This document shows, piece by piece, positions 22,589 to 34,384 of a stretch of 64,000 bases of DNA; position 1 is the first letter of the stretch; each line of letters opens with the position of its first letter. The stretch covers positions 30,522,433-30,586,432 of the forward strand of contig CM039508.1 in assembly GCA_022432975.1 (NCBI GenBank). Reading direction: 5' to 3'. The notes under the pieces are model-generated. The model saw only the letters and a program-made list of their open reading frames with translations. It did no database searches and was not told where the DNA came from. The stretch comes from Begonia masoniana. Taxonomy: Eukaryota; Streptophyta; Magnoliopsida; Cucurbitales; Begoniaceae. The position numbers and the translations under genes were made by a program.

Positions 22589-23226
22589 TTTTATAATTCA
22601 AAGGAATGACCTATAAATTAAGAAAATAAACTCTTACCTTGAAAAACTTTGAGAGAGAAAGAGTGAGTAGGGTTTTATCGTGTGAGGATTCTTCAGGAAG
22701 AGGGAGAAATCTTTTTGCCAAATAAGGATTTCTCTCCCCTTTTCTATTCCTTGATGATAAGGTTAAATAACCTACTAAAGTAAAGTGGTGTGTGTCATCA
22801 TGTGAGAGGAGGAAATGTTGACCTTTCTTCTTCTCAACTCTTCATTCTCTCTCTCATTTCTCCAACGCCAAATCACATATTTCACTTCCCTTCTTGACTT
22901 TTCAAACTTTTCATTTTTCTACACTTTATTTCTATTAACTTCTTGACTTTACCAACCCTTGAAGCTTTCCTCTTCTTTACTTTCCTATTTCCTCTTTTAT
23001 TTGCAACGTGAATGGTTTTGTACGTTTGACTTTCAAACTTTACTTTTTAATCATTCCTCTTTTCCTTTCATCTCTAACGTGAAATCATCATCTCTGATTC
23101 ATTCATCTTTTCTAGTAAGCCCTTTCATTTGTTTATTCTATTATTAAAATTCTTAAGTCCATTAACATAGTTAATTTATTGAGTGCTAAAACAATTAGAG
23201 TGTACTATAAATTATCGGGTGTTACA
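20905..23226 (-). mobile_element. Solo LTR of a Tekay-like gypsy family in Athila gag
   Basis: The 2322-bp segment has the perfect TSD GCAGC (20900-20904 and 23227-23231). It starts TATAACGACCCG, with TA in place of the usual TG, and ends CGGGTGTTACA. No primer site or coding domain is present. An (AT)n tract lies at about 22547-22587, and a block near 21099-21200 repeats CGATCG. Minus orientation is taken from the leader landmarks. Confidence 0.88.
21623..22637 (-). promoter_or_regulatory. Candidate two-intron leader in the 20905-23226 LTR
   Basis: Minus-strand order: intron 1 22637-22150, exon 2 22149-22093 (57 nt), intron 2 22092-21623 (470 nt; GAG|GTAAGT to GGTGTAG|GTG). Hairpin GGCC-GATT-GGCC follows donor 2. 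The segment at 22058-22045 (sense CCTACACCACAAAG) is perfectly complementary over 14 bp to the acceptor side at 21635-21622. Both strands of the stem differ from element A in a matching way. Confidence 0.5.
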
Positions 23227-24130
23227 GCAGCAAATGGAACACTTCTGTCTAAATCTTTTAATGAAGCTTATGATCTGCTGGAGAGAATGGCAGTAAACAA
23301 CTACCAGTGGCCTTCAGACAGAACTCAATCTACAAGGCGTGCAACTGGGGTTTATGATCTAGATGAAGTTGCTGCATTAAATGAAAAGATTTCTATGCTG
23401 GAGAATGTGATCAAGACTATGAACAAACTACCGAAACCAGTAACCAGAGAAGTGTCATGCATCTTCTGTGGAGAAAATCATGAGGACAACTCCTGTCCCA
23501 CTAATCCAGAGTCTGCCAATTATGTAGGATATAATAGAAATAACAACCCATACTCGCAGACTTACAATCCTGGGTTGAAGCAGCATCCGAATTTTCAATG
23601 GAATTCACAGCAGCAAAATGCCATTGCACAAAACAGATCTGTAGAAAACTATAGGCAAGGTTTCTCACAGCCAATCCAAACTTCAATGCATCAAGATCAA
23701 CCAGAGAGCTTTGCCAGAGAATATGCTGCTAAGACAGACGTGATGTTGCAAAACTTGGTTGAATCTATGAAAAATATGGAAACACAAATGGGGCAGCTGG
23801 ATTAGTCCTTAAGCACAAGAAATACAGGGCAACTACCAAGTGATACAGAAGTACCACAAAGGCCTGGAAAAGAACATTGCAAGGCTATAGTATTGAAGAA
23901 TGGAAGAGAGCTAGAAATCCCAGAGAAGCTAAGGAAAGTAGAGAGTTCTAGAAACCAAAATGAGGTGGTTGAAGAAAAAGAAGCAGGTGAAACAGAAAAA
24001 AAATAATCCATCAACTGATGCTGCAGCATCACCACAGCAACAACAAGATGAATTAAGAACCCAGAAGCCACCACCACCATTTCCTCAAAGACTGCAGAAA
24101 CACACATAGGACAAACAATTTAGAAAATTT
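23227..24130 (+). pseudogene. Athila-like gag, C-terminal half
   Basis: Reading resumes with LLSKSFNEAYDLLERMA and NNYQWPSDR, typical of Athila/Tat gag. A cysteine cluster CIFCGENHEDNSC at about 23458-23496 is a CX2CX3HX4C zinc knuckle. The frame ends at a TAG at 23803-23805, and later gag-like sequence (for example PPPPFPQRLQKH near 24070) is in other frames. Gag and pol therefore no longer read through. Confidence 0.8.
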
Positions 24131-24160
24131 CTGGATGTTTTAAAGCAACTACATATCAAT

Positions 24161-24748
24161 GTGCCGCTTGTGGAAGCACTTGAACAGATGCCCAACAACA
24201 TGAAATTCATGAAGGATATTCTATCCAAGAAAAGAAGATTAGGAGAATATGAACTAGTGGCTATGACAGAAGAAACAAGCTACATATTGCAGAACAAGAT
24301 TCCACCAAAACTAAAAGATCCTGTTAGTTTCACAATTCCATGCACGATTGGCAACAGTTATTTTGGAAAAGCTCTATGTGATTTAAGAGCAAGTATTAAT
24401 TTGATGCCAATGTCGATTTTTAAGAAGCTGGGAATTGGAGAAGTTATACCTACAACTGTAACTTTGCAACTTGCCGATCGCTCGTTGACTCATCCACAAG
24501 GAAAAATAAAAGACATCCTGGTAAAGGTAGACAAGTTCATTTTCCCAGCAGACTTTATTATAATGGACTATGAAGCTGATCGTGAGGTGCCTATCATCTT
24601 GGGAAGACCATTTTTAGCTACTGGAAGAACTTTGATCGACGTGCAAAGAGGTGAACTCACTATGAGGGTAAATGACACACAGGTTACTTTCAATGTTTTG
24701 AAGGCCATGAAATGCCCTTATGATGAGGAAGATTGTTTCAGTGTATAA
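24161..24748 (+). pseudogene. Athila-like aspartic protease
   Basis: The open frame contains the retropepsin fold signatures: IPCTIGNSYFGKALCDLRAS at the active site, then ILGRPFLATGRTLIDVQRG near the C-terminal flap. The usual active-site motif in this lineage is CDLGAS, so here Gly next to the catalytic Asp is replaced by Arg. This probably inactivates the enzyme, which would otherwise process gag-pol. It is preceded and followed by stops. Confidence 0.8.
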
Positions 24749-24991
24749 AAAGAAAAAGAAACAGAAGAAGCAAAGCAACTCTATCGAAGCTATAACAGGC
24801 AGTTTGAGACACTAATCAGAACAGAAGATAGTCAAGAAATTCTTCAGCCATCGAGTGAAGAGGCACCAACACTAGAGCTTAAACAGTTACCTTCTCACCT
24901 AAAGTATGCATTCCTTAGACTCAAAGATACCCTTCCCGTGGTTGTTTCAGCAGCTTTATCAACCAAGCAATAGCAAGAGTTATTACATATT
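24749..24991 (+). other. Protease-RT linker of the Athila-like element
   Basis: Broken coding sequence without a full domain. It contains LELKQLPSHLKYAFL, the conserved segment found just before RT in this lineage, followed by a stop at about 24972. Confidence 0.6.
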
Positions 24992-26400
24992 ATGAAAAGT
25001 TATAAAGAGGCTCTTGCATGGACAATAAAGGATATAAAAGGGATTAGTCCGAGTGTTTGCATGCACAAAATATTATTAGAAGAAGAATATAGTGCATCAA
25101 TCGAGCAACAGAGAAGGCTAAACTCCGTAATGAAGGAAGTGGTGAAAAAGAAGTTATTGAAGTGGCTGGACGCTGGCATCATCTACCCTATTTCAGACAG
25201 CTCTTGGATTAGCCCGATCCAACGCGTTCCAAAGAAAGGAGGAACAACTGTGGTGGCTAATTAAAAAAATAAGCTAATTCCTACGAGGACTGTAACAGGA
25301 TGGAAGATCTGTATGGATTACAGAAAACTAAATAAAGCCACACGTAAAGATCATTTCCCTCTACCCTTTATCGATCAAATGCTGAACAGGCTGGCGGGCA
25401 AAAGATTTTACTGCTTCATGGATGGTTATTCTGGATATAATCAGATCACTATCGCCCCTGAGGATAAAGAGAAAACTACCTTCACATGCACATATGGAAC
25501 ATTTGCTTTTAGGAGGATGCCTTTCGGGTTGTGTAATGCTCCAACAACGTTCCAGCGCTGCATGATGGCCATCTTTTCAGATATGGTAGATTGGAAATAT
25601 TTATGGATGATTTCTCCATTGTGGGAGAATATTTCAAATTATGTTTAGAGAATCTGGAGAAGGTTCTGAAAAGATGCATGGAAACAAACCTTGTGCTCAA
25701 CTGTAAAAAGTGTCATTTCATGGTTCCAGAAGGAATAGTGCTCGGGCATCGAGTTTAAGAAAAGGGATTGGAAGTAGATAAAGCTAAGGTGGAGATCATT
25801 GAAAAACTGCCACCACCAAAAACAGTTAAAGGGATCAGAAGCTTTTTGGGACATGGGGATTCTATCGCCACTTTATTAAAGACTTATCAAAAATTTCTAA
25901 ACCGCTATGTATATTTTTGGAGCAGAACACTTCCTTTAATTTTGACAGATATTGCCTAGAAGATTTCAATTTGTTGAAGTAAAAGTTGATCACCGCACTT
26001 GTAATAGCAGCACCTGATTGGACTTCACCATTTATTTTGATGTGCGATGCAAGTGATTATGCTGTGGGAGTAGTGTTGGGACAGAAGAAAGACAAAGTAT
26101 TTCATTCCATTTATTATGCAAGCAAGACTCTAAATGAAGCTCAGAAGAATTACACAACTACAGAAAAAGAACTTTTAGCAGTGGTGTTTGCATTTGATAA
26201 GTTTAGAGCTTATCTTATAGGAACCAAGGTTATTGTATACATTGACATTCAGCAGTCAAATACTTGGTTGCTAGGAAGGATGCTAAAGCAAGACTAATCC
26301 ACTGGGTGCTACTGCTTCAAGAGCTTGATTTGGAAATCCATGACAGAAAGGGATGTGAAAATCAAATTGCAGATCACCTATCTCAGCTGGAAAATATAAG
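24992..26400 (+). pseudogene. Athila-like reverse transcriptase and RNase H
   Basis: RT starts with the segment holding IKGISPSVCMHKILLEE and PISDSSWISPIQRVPKKGG, then MDYRKLNKATRKDHFPLPFI and FCFMDGYSGYNQ-type motif A. MPFGLCNAPTTFQRCM follows. A frameshift near 25595 falls just at the FMDDFS catalytic motif, and a stop at 25758 interrupts the connection to KGIRSFLGH. RNase H follows with ILMCDASDYAVGVVLGQ and TTTEKELLAVVFAFDKFR, then a frameshift at about 26265 before [13 protein letters not shown]. These enzymes would copy element RNA into DNA inside the particle. Confidence 0.85.
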
Positions 26401-27789
26401 TGAACATCCACCGGGAGAGAGTATCAAGGAAACAATCCCAGATGAACAGATGTTGAAATTGGAGGTGTCTCCAGCACCTTGGTATGTAGACTTTGTCAAT
26501 TATATTGTTAGCGATATCATTCCTCCCGACATGGATTATCAGCAGAGAAGAAAGTTCTTAAAAAAAGTGAAGCAATATTTTGGGATGAACCATTCCTCTT
26601 CAAACAGTGTGCGGATCAATTGCATCGAAGATGTATACCAGAGGAAGAAATGAACCAAGAGCTGCAGCAATGCCATTCAGCATCATACGGAGTCCATTAT
26701 GGAGGAACACGTACAGTAGCAAAAGTTTTACAGTCAGGTTTGTATTGGCCTACTCTCTTTAAAGATGCTAACAATTTTGTTCAAAACTATGACAGATGTC
26801 AAAGAAAAGGGAACATATTAAGAAAACATAAGCTACCACTGACCAACATCTTGGAGATCGAAGTCTTTGACGTCTGAGGAATTGACTTCATGGGACCTTT
26901 CCCAGTATCTCATGGGAACCAATACATACTGTTGGCTGTTGATTATGTTTCTAAATGGGTAGAAGCTGCAGCACTGCCCAACAATGAAGGGAAGAGTGTT
27001 CTGAAGTTTTTACAAAAAAATGTTTTCACAAGGTTTGGCACTCTTAGAGCAATTATCAGTGATGAGGATCTCATTTTTGCAACAGAGCCTTCACTGTATT
27101 ACTAAGTAAATATGGAGTTAGACATAAGGTGACTACAGCATACCACCCTCAGAGCAATGGACAAGTAGAAGTATCTAATAAGGAAGTGAAACATATTCTG
27201 GAAAAGGTGGTGAATCCAAATAGGAAAGACTAGTCACTAAAATTAGACGATGCATTATGGGCATACAGAACAATATTTAAGACTCCTCTGGGCACTACTC
27301 CATACAACATTATTTATGGAAAAGCTTGTTATCTCCTTGTAGAGCTAGAGCACAAGGTCTTCTGGGCAATAAAAGCTTTGAATTTGGATTTATAGCAAGC
27401 AGGAAGAAGTAGATTGGTACAATTACAAGAATTAGAAGAATTGAGAATGACAGCCTACGAGAATGCAAGGATTTATAAAGAGAGAGTAAAAAAAATGGCA
27501 TGATAAAAAAATCCAACAAAGAGTTTTTGAGAAGGGACAGAAGGTGTTACTCTTCAACTCAAGAATGAAGCTGTTTCCAGGTAAACTTAAATCTAGATGG
27601 TCTGGGTCATCTTAAATCTTGGAAATATTTCTATATGGCACATTAGAACTACGTGATGAAAAGAGTGGCAGAAATTTCAAGGTAAATGGTCAGAGAGTAA
27701 AGATTTATCATGGAGAAGAATTGACAGAAATTGTCTCCATTACTCTCGAGGACAGCAAAGAAAAGTGGCATATGGGAAAGTCAGACTGA
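26401..27789 (+). pseudogene. Athila-like integrase
   Basis: An HHCC zinc-binding region is present ([20 protein letters not shown] then YDRCQRKGNI). Next come the catalytic core start [30 protein letters not shown], and [17 protein letters not shown] with the catalytic Glu. The second Asp region reads ISDEDLIF instead of a SDxGxHF-type motif. Stops at 26876, 27103, 27232, 27395 and 27500 break the frame. The C-terminus ([20 protein letters not shown], then KVNGQRVKIYHGE) ends near 27789. Confidence 0.85.
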
Positions 27790-28227
27790 TGACTTAAAAA
27801 TCAAGTGCTTATTGAGAGGCAACCCAATTTCTAATATCCTTTTGTTTCTCTTGTTTTTCTATTTCTTTTTAAGTTTTTGCGAAAAATAATCTGCTGTTGA
27901 TTTCTATGTCTTATTTAAAGTTTCTATGTCTTGTTTCTGTTGTTTCTATTCGGTTGAAGATATTAGTATGAAGTTCGGTCGATTGTATCGTCAAAAGGGT
28001 TGAGGAATCGACCCTATATATAAAAAAAAACAAAAACAAAAGGGGGGGTGCATATTAAATATTTTCTAATTATTTAATTATCCGCTTTAATAAAAATCTT
28101 CCCTCTCTTTTATTTTCAGATTGCTACTTTTCTCTCCCGAAGCCCTAGCACCGCTGCAGCAAACCTTCAAAAATCCTGCTTCTCACTTTCAAATTTTTCT
28201 TCCATTTTCAGAATACAACATATCACC
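27790..28227. other. Spacer between integrase and the env-position ORF
   Basis: Non-coding. It begins with GCTTATTGAGAGGCAACCCA, a segment typical after pol in Athila/Tat elements, and contains a G-run at 28042-28048 after an A-rich tract. Confidence 0.6.
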
Positions 28228-29182
28228 ATGAGATCAAAAAGCTCTAGAAAGAAGGCTGCCGAGCACTCCACTCAACCACAATTCATATCTAAAGCCCGCT
28301 TAGCTGCGCCAAGAGCAAGGAATGCAGTAGAAAAGCTTTGCAGTAGAAAAAGGCTTTGTAGCCATGGAGGGCATTTTTGCAAAATATCTGACGTTCGTGA
28401 CCTCCATCATCCAAGAACGCAATTGGGCAAGATTCTGTTCTATGCCAGAAGAAGTCATCATGAATTTAGTCCGTGAGTTTTATGCCAATTTCGAGGGAGA
28501 GTTGTCTTCACAGGTAAGAGTCTGAAATGACAAGGTACAAATCTCGCCCACGGTTATCAACTCTTTTATAATCCAAAAGATGTCGATGATGAATTTTACG
28601 CCCATGCCGACAATCTTTCACTACCATTTTTGCGGGCTATGCTGAAAGAAATCGCAGAACCAGAGACTGAATAGGTTGTTTCTAAGACGGGGTCATTCTC
28701 CCTCCTTAGAATTTACTTTATTACCGGCAGCCAAGGTTTGGTACCACTTCCTTAAGAGCAGATTATTCCCTTCCTCCCATGGCCAGCATGTGACCAGGGA
28801 ACGAGCAGTTTTGCTTTACTGTATTTTAACTGGGCAACACATTAATATTGGTACGATTATATATAGAAATATTTGTGCTAATGCGTTGAAGCCAAGAGGG
28901 CAGTTTTTGTTTCCTTCTTTGATATCAGGACTGTGTGAGCTTGCTGGAGTAATATACGATGAACAGGAAGAAAAGCTTGCCCCTGCACAAGGCATTATCC
29001 CCTTAGCAATGAAAAGAACTGCTCTCAATAAGTCAGCGGGAGAGGGCACTGATGAGGAAGAAGAACCACGCCACCATCCACATGCTGCAAGTACATACCA
29101 ACAATTTACTCATGTTTTTAAAAAGAAAGATAAAACTAGTTTTACATGCATTGCATTTACTGTAAGATTCCTATTCAGTTAG
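28228..29182 (+). pseudogene. Env-position ORF of the Athila-like element, plant-transposon-type domain
   Basis: The start at 28228 gives a basic N-terminus (RSKSSRKKAAEHS). Frameshifts near 28330-28400 and a stop at about 28672 split the rest. Conserved pieces include FYANFEGELSS and, from 28676, AAKVWYHFLKSRLFPSSHGQ, RAVLLYCILTGQHINIGTII and FLFPSLISGLCELAGVIYDE. This resembles the domain annotated as a putative plant transposon protein (Transposase_32-like) that follows pol in Athila-type elements. No signal peptide or membrane segment is visible, so an envelope role is not supported. Confidence 0.65.
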
Positions 29183-29485
29183 TTATCACCCCAACGACTT
29201 GTTTCATTCCCAGGCAAGGAAAAGAGCATTCAACAGTTGGAGCTCGGTGATGGTTTCCCAGTTCATCTATTTCTCTCTTTGAGTGTTTATTTGTTTTCCT
29301 GTGAGGATCATAACTCTATTTGGGTCTATATAACGATATGGACATGCAATGTTGAATGCTTGAACCTTGTTGCATTGTTAGTTTAGTTATCGCACTCTTA
29401 TATCTATAATCACTTTGTGAACATAGGCTCATTTCGTGTGGGCTATGACTTTAAATTGTATTCAAGTCTTGCTTTGCAAACCAAG
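29183..29485. other. Non-coding sequence after the env-position ORF
   Basis: T-rich sequence without a usable frame. It is probably the Athila-like 3' untranslated region running into older host DNA. I see no LTR start here. Its last five bases (CCAAG) are the TSD of the next insertion. Confidence 0.4.
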
Positions 29486-30565
29486 TGATAGGCTACGGGC
29501 CTGCAATTGGGGTGAATAAACGCATGCGGAAGACAACAAAATAGAAACAACGATCGGTGCTCTAAGAACACCCCAAAACAGACTAAAAATGCTGAAAATA
29601 GAGACGAACAGAGGAGATGAGACGGAGGGTGTGAGGCGCATACCGAGAAGTGGGTATTGCTCAGAACGGTGCGGAAATGATGGAGGAGCGAATTGAAGAC
29701 CCGAAACCGACCCAGAAACAACTCGTAGTTTTCGGGTGACAGAAATTCGTCGTTGCCAGCGAAGGATTCCTCGGCGGAGGGCACTATGGCATTCGCCCCT
29801 TTTCTTCATTGCTTCCATTGCTTGGAAGAGAAAGAGAGGGACTAAGAACACCCCCTAGCAGCCACAAGCTCGGGGTGCAATCGGGAGCTTCATCCAGGCG
29901 CTACGCGCCGATGAAGCACCGAGAGAAAAACTCTCTCTTTCGCTTGCGGAGAGCGCTCCGAACGAGAAGGAAAATCCTTTGCAATTTCCAAAAATATGTA
30001 TCAATGGCTAATCTGATTACAGAGGTGGAGAGAAGATTAAATACAAGAGGAAGAATTCGGGAAAGAAGAAGGAGAGAAGAGAAGCTCTGGAAATCGTCGG
30101 GCAACGGTTCGATTTGTAGCCGTTGGAGCTTCTGCAGAAAGCTGGCAACCGGTTCGCTGGGCAGTGTTTCTCCAGGGCCGGTTCACTCCTTGCAGCTTGG
30201 TTTAGCCTTGGTTCAATCCGGTTCAAGCTTTAGTTCTCCTTTGTTCAGCCGGTTCAGCCTTGGTTCACCTCGGTTCAACATCCCCTTTTGAAGACTATTA
30301 CAAACATACATTCAAAGGCTAAAAGTTTGCCAATTTACAAGTCTTAAACAAAATTAAAGTATTTTAAATTACAAATAAAATAAAACGAAAGCTTGGTTAC
30401 AAAAGTTGAATTTAAGGAAAACAAATTCCCTCTTCATTAATTCTTTCCAAGCCTTGAGAATCCACTTACCTACAAAATTCCACAAGTTCATTAGATAGAT
30501 AAAATAAATAATTAATTACATACCTCTTGACTTGTGCACGATGGATCGGGACCGTGGGCATATCA
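29486..30565 (-). mobile_element. 1.08-kb solo LTR, probably copia type
   Basis: It starts TGATAGG and ends GCATATCA, so the terminal five bases are inverted repeats (TGATA / TATCA). A perfect TSD CCAAG flanks it (29481-29485 and 30566-30570). No primer site or coding domain is present. On the minus strand the sense 3' end reads GCGTTTATTCACCCC, a phrase common near the end of plant copia LTRs, which suggests copia and minus orientation. The middle has repeated GGTTCA/CCGGTTC motifs (about 30140-30275). Short open frames in it look like chance. Confidence 0.7.
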
Positions 30566-30750
30566 CCAAGCCTTGGGTCGCGCGATCGGGTCCTCTTCGA
30601 GAATTGGGTTGTTCAAACTGGCATTTATTTCTGGCTCACCTCTAGGTATATTGGTGACATACCTCTACTTTCCATCTCTCATCATTGAGCTTTACAGAAA
30701 GGTGGAGTACAGAGGAACTCGAGTGACGAGTTGTTATAGCTGAGATTAAT
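30566..30750 (+). pseudogene. Coding-like host remnant, left part
   Basis: Removing the flanking insertions joins this stretch to 59131-59487. Frames here include DRVLFENWVVQTGIYFWL and, in another frame, YFPSLIIELYRK, the latter loosely like the FPSLI motif of the env-position domain at 28915. After the element B insertion the frame ALQKGGVQRNSSDELL continues as LRLMVDKSVIAIIQVWD. Stops are present in every frame. It may be a second decayed copy of that retroelement ORF, but I cannot identify it. Confidence 0.3.
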
Positions 30751-32825
30751 TGTAACACCTTGGGTTTTCTGAACCCGGTTCGCTACACAGAATACTGAAC
30801 TGAACCATGACATTTTGGGTAAATTTTAAAACTTCATTCGACGGTAAAAATTTGACTTTGAAATAACGTCAAAACTTGCAGCGGAAAAACATTTGTATAA
30901 AACAACATTTATTAATTAATTAAAACATTAAAGACTGTTGGTTGAAAAGAGAACAAAAGAAAACAGACACCTCTACTGCTGAATAATTCCAGTGATAGAC
31001 ATAAAATAAGAGACACCCACCACTAAACAGTGCCAGCGGCGAAAGCAGAAACAAGACCTCTACCGCTAAACCGCATCAGCCGAAATGACACGTCGACTTC
31101 TCGCATTTGCCGAACTACACGTTGACTCCTCACATCTATCGCTCACGTCCACCGCTCAACAGTAACATTCGACTCCTTCATCCAACATCTACTGGTAAAC
31201 TACATCCACCTATAGATAATAGCACTCGACATTCACCGATAGACTACATCAACCGGTAAACAGTAACACCTAACATCCACCAATCACAAGACGACAAAAT
31301 TTATTACTCACATCCACCGATAGACAAAACGACAAAACCTAATACTCCCTTCTACGCTCACATCCACCTATAGACAAAAATACTCAACATCCACCTTCGA
31401 ACTACATCCACCGATTGACAATAACACTCAACATAACAGCATATCAACCATTTTAACTCTAAACAAAGAAAAACTCTGACTATCAAAAGAGCTTGTATAT
31501 ATTACTGAAAATCGTTCAAAACATCATAAGTCCACAACTTTTTAAAAATATCCAGCAAAGCAATTACCTCTAAACCAAATCATGTTTTTCATACTCAGAA
31601 CAAGAAAACCATAAAGTTGTTAAAAACATCAAAACTACTAATGTTATTAAAACTCTCTACACACTCCCACAAAACACTTAACCACTGGAACTTCATATAT
31701 AGACAATAGTTAAACTGCCTCATCAGAACACCAAACCGTGGCATTGAAGTGCTCCCCCAACCAGCCTAGTCCTCAACGTGCTCAGAGAACGCACCTTCTG
31801 AGGCTTCTTCACCTACATCACAAAACTCATCTATTAGCCTAATGCTAAGTAAGTAGAGCAATAATGAAATGATATGCTGAAACATAAATTCTAGTCATAC
31901 AATTGCTACTTTCACATCTCAGTTGCATTCATGTTCTTTCTCTGATCTGATCCCTCAAATCCATTGGGAATTGGATCAATTTTCCCAAAGTCATACACCC
32001 TCTTCATAAATTAAGGGGCAGATTAGTTCCCTTAACAGCTGATCTGATCCTAAATTCCATTGGGAAGTGGATTAATTTTCCCAAAGTTATAAATCCTCTT
32101 CATAAGTTAAGGGGCGGATTAGTTCCCTTAATAGCTGGTCTATTACAATCTGTTCATGCCTTACCATGCCTTTATATGTAAATTCATTTTCGTATTCTTT
32201 CCAAAAACATGATGCATGACATACAGACAACATTCAAACATGCATAAACCTACTATTTTGTGATGTAGGCCCGAAGGCACACACATACTCCACTTACCTG
32301 ACTTTCTGGGAAAAGTTGGGTTGCACGCTATCTCGGGATTTTGCTCACCTAAAATCATAAACAGAGTATTAATTCAATCTTCACTATAACTCATTCTAAA
32401 CTATTCAGAAACCTAAGAAAGCTAACTTGGAACTCTATTAATCGTGCATTCTCAGTTTATCACCTAAACCTGAGCCTACTCTCATTCACAGCATTGCCAA
32501 AACACACATTGTACTTTCTCTGCTATCTAGCCACTAAAACTCAAGAAAACTAACCTAGGTTGAGGAATGGAAATCAGAGAGGAAAATTGCCTGGAGAGCT
32601 CTGCTGAGCTTGAACTGAATACCGAGAAAGGAAAATGAGAAAACAGTGGCGGCTAAACCTCATTAAACCCTCCCTTAAATACGTTATCCACTATAAATCT
32701 CAAATTACCATTATACCCTTACTTAGTCACTCATTAACCTAATCAACAATTCTCCCAATTTCATCCATAAAGTGTACACAAATAGTTGACAAGGTAAAAT
32801 CGGTTCAATGGAACCGGGTGTTACA
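30751..32825 (-). mobile_element. 3' LTR of element B
   Basis: 2075 bp, starting TGTAACACCTTGG and ending AACCGGGTGTTACA. It is followed by the polypurine tract. It differs from the 5' LTR (57064-59130) by scattered substitutions, many of them C/T or G/A, and small indels, so B is clearly older than the gag-only element inside it. Contains many CATCCACCGATAGAC-type repeats (about 31100-31440). TATA-like box at 32674-32681. Confidence 0.92.
31813..32553 (-). promoter_or_regulatory. Candidate two-intron leader in the element B 3' LTR
   Basis: Minus-strand order: intron 1 32553-32349, exon 2 32348-32298 (51 nt), intron 2 32297-31813 (485 nt). The donor-side segment 32269-32256 pairs perfectly over 14 bp with 31825-31812. 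Donor 1 here reads TAG|GTTAGT. Inside intron 2 a block of about 100 bp with CTGATCTGATCC and AAGGGGCGGATTAGTTCCC is present in two tandem copies. Confidence 0.5.
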
Positions 32826-32838
32826 ATCTACCCTCCTT
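32826..32838 (-). promoter_or_regulatory. Polypurine tract of element B
   Basis: On the minus strand the sequence is AAGGAGGGTAGAT, directly before the 3' LTR. It is the same tract as in C (54294-54306) and D. Confidence 0.85.
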
Positions 32839-32884
32839 AAAAGAATTTTGTCCTCAAAATTCAATACCCGAATAATTCTGGATG

Positions 32885-34384
32885 TTAGTCCATCATGTCC
32901 TGTTGGGGCTCCCAAGTTGTCTCCTCTATGCTTTGGTTACGCCATAACACCTTCACTAGCTGAACTTCCTTATTTTGTAGCACTTTTGTTGCATAGTCCA
33001 AAATTTCTACAGGTTTCTCCTCATAGGTAAAGGTAGGATGAACTTCAATGTTCTGCTGTTCCACAATCTGAGATGGATCCCGTATACACTTCTTCAACAT
33101 GGAAACGTAGAACACATTATAGATTCCTTCTATAGAGGTTGGTAACTGTAATTGGTAAACTGTCTTCCCAATCCTCTTCAAGACGGTGAATGGTCCAATA
33201 TATCTGGGGTTCAACTTGCCTCTCTTTCCAATTCTCACAACTCCCTTGAGTGGTGATACCTTAAGAAAAACTTCATCATCAACTTCAAATTCTAATTCTC
33301 TACGTCTTCTATCGGCATAGCTTTTAAGTCGGCTTTGAGCTGTTAAGATTCTCTGTCGAATGAGGGCAATCTTCTCCACTATTTGCTGCACAAAATCAGG
33401 ACCTATCAATCGCGCTTCACCATCTTCGTCCCAATACAAAGGAGATCTGCATTTTCGTCCATACAATGCCTCATACGGTGCCATACTTATTGTTGCCTGA
33501 AAACTGTTATTATAAGAAAACTCCACCAATGATAAATATTTACTCCAAGAACCCTAAAAATCTAATATCCACGCACGAAGCATATCTTCTAATGTCTGAA
33601 TAGTTCTCTCAGATTGTCCATATATTTGAGGGTGAAAAGATGTACTAAAGTTGAGTTGTGTACCCATAGCCTTATGCAGACTCTTCCAAAACTTCGACGT
33701 AAATCTAGAGTCTCGGTCAGAAACTATAGTGCTTGGAACTCCATGCAGTCTAACAATCTCATGCACATATAATTTAGCTAGTTGGTCCATCGAGTAGGTT
33801 ATCTTTATGGGCAGAAAATGGGTGGATTTGGTTAGACGATCTACTTTCACCCAAATTGCATCATGTCCCTTTACTGTCCTAGGCAATCCTACCACAAAGT
33901 CCATCGTTATTTGTTCCCATTTCCATTCGGAAACTGATAATAGTTGTAATGCTCCTGCAGGCCTCTGATGTTCAGCTTTAACTTGTTGGCAAACTAAACA
34001 CAATCCTACGTACTCGGCCACACTTCTTTTCATATTTGGCTACCAATAATGTTGTTTAAGGTTTCTATACATTTTTGTACTTCCAGGATGGACAGAGAGT
34101 CTAGAAGAATGCGCCTCCGAAAGAATTTCATTTCTAAGTTCAACATTAGCCGGAATAAACCACCTATTCCGAAACTTGAGAATTCCATCAGCAGAACAGT
34201 TGAAATCCAACTTATCAGAAGAATCCATGCTTGACTTGTACTTGGTGCATTCAGCATCATTCACTTGAACTTCCCTTATTTTCTCTAAAATAGTAGGCCT
34301 CAAATATATGGCAGAAAGAATGGCTGACACACTGGATACAACTTCCAAATTAAATCTTTGAAACTCTGCCTCTAGGACTAACGG
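32885..34384 (-). pseudogene. Element B integrase, C-terminal pol
   Basis: From high to low coordinates: HHCC region (SVHPGSTKMYRNLKQHYW, then [16 protein letters not shown]), core with [25 protein letters not shown] and [12 protein letters not shown], so D, D and E are all kept. A stop at 33554 then breaks the frame, followed by the [13 protein letters not shown] segment, GPY/F-type KLNPRYIGPFTVLKRIG and the end VLWRNQSIEETTWEPQQDMM, a chromodomain-like C-terminus. Other frame breaks lie near 34030. The gag-only element is inserted upstream at 34385. Confidence 0.85.

Larger units (their letters stand above)
4361..29440 (+). mobile_element. Athila-like Ty3-gypsy element, old and interrupted
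   Basis: In order: 5' LTR (split), tRNA-Asp type primer site at 20094, gag (split), protease, RT, RNase H, integrase, and an env-position ORF with a plant-transposon-type domain. The tRNA-Asp primer site, the gag start and the extra ORF after integrase fit the Athila lineage. Every coding block has stops or frameshifts. No 3' LTR is present in the window. The right limit is uncertain because the 3' part runs into unrecognised DNA that carries further insertions. Confidence 0.8.

Noticed and set aside
29443..30291. Possible cellular gene from frames of 113-160 codons at 29443-30291
   Set aside because: TSD and TGATA/TATCA ends show it is a solo LTR. The frames overlap on both strands and have no domain.
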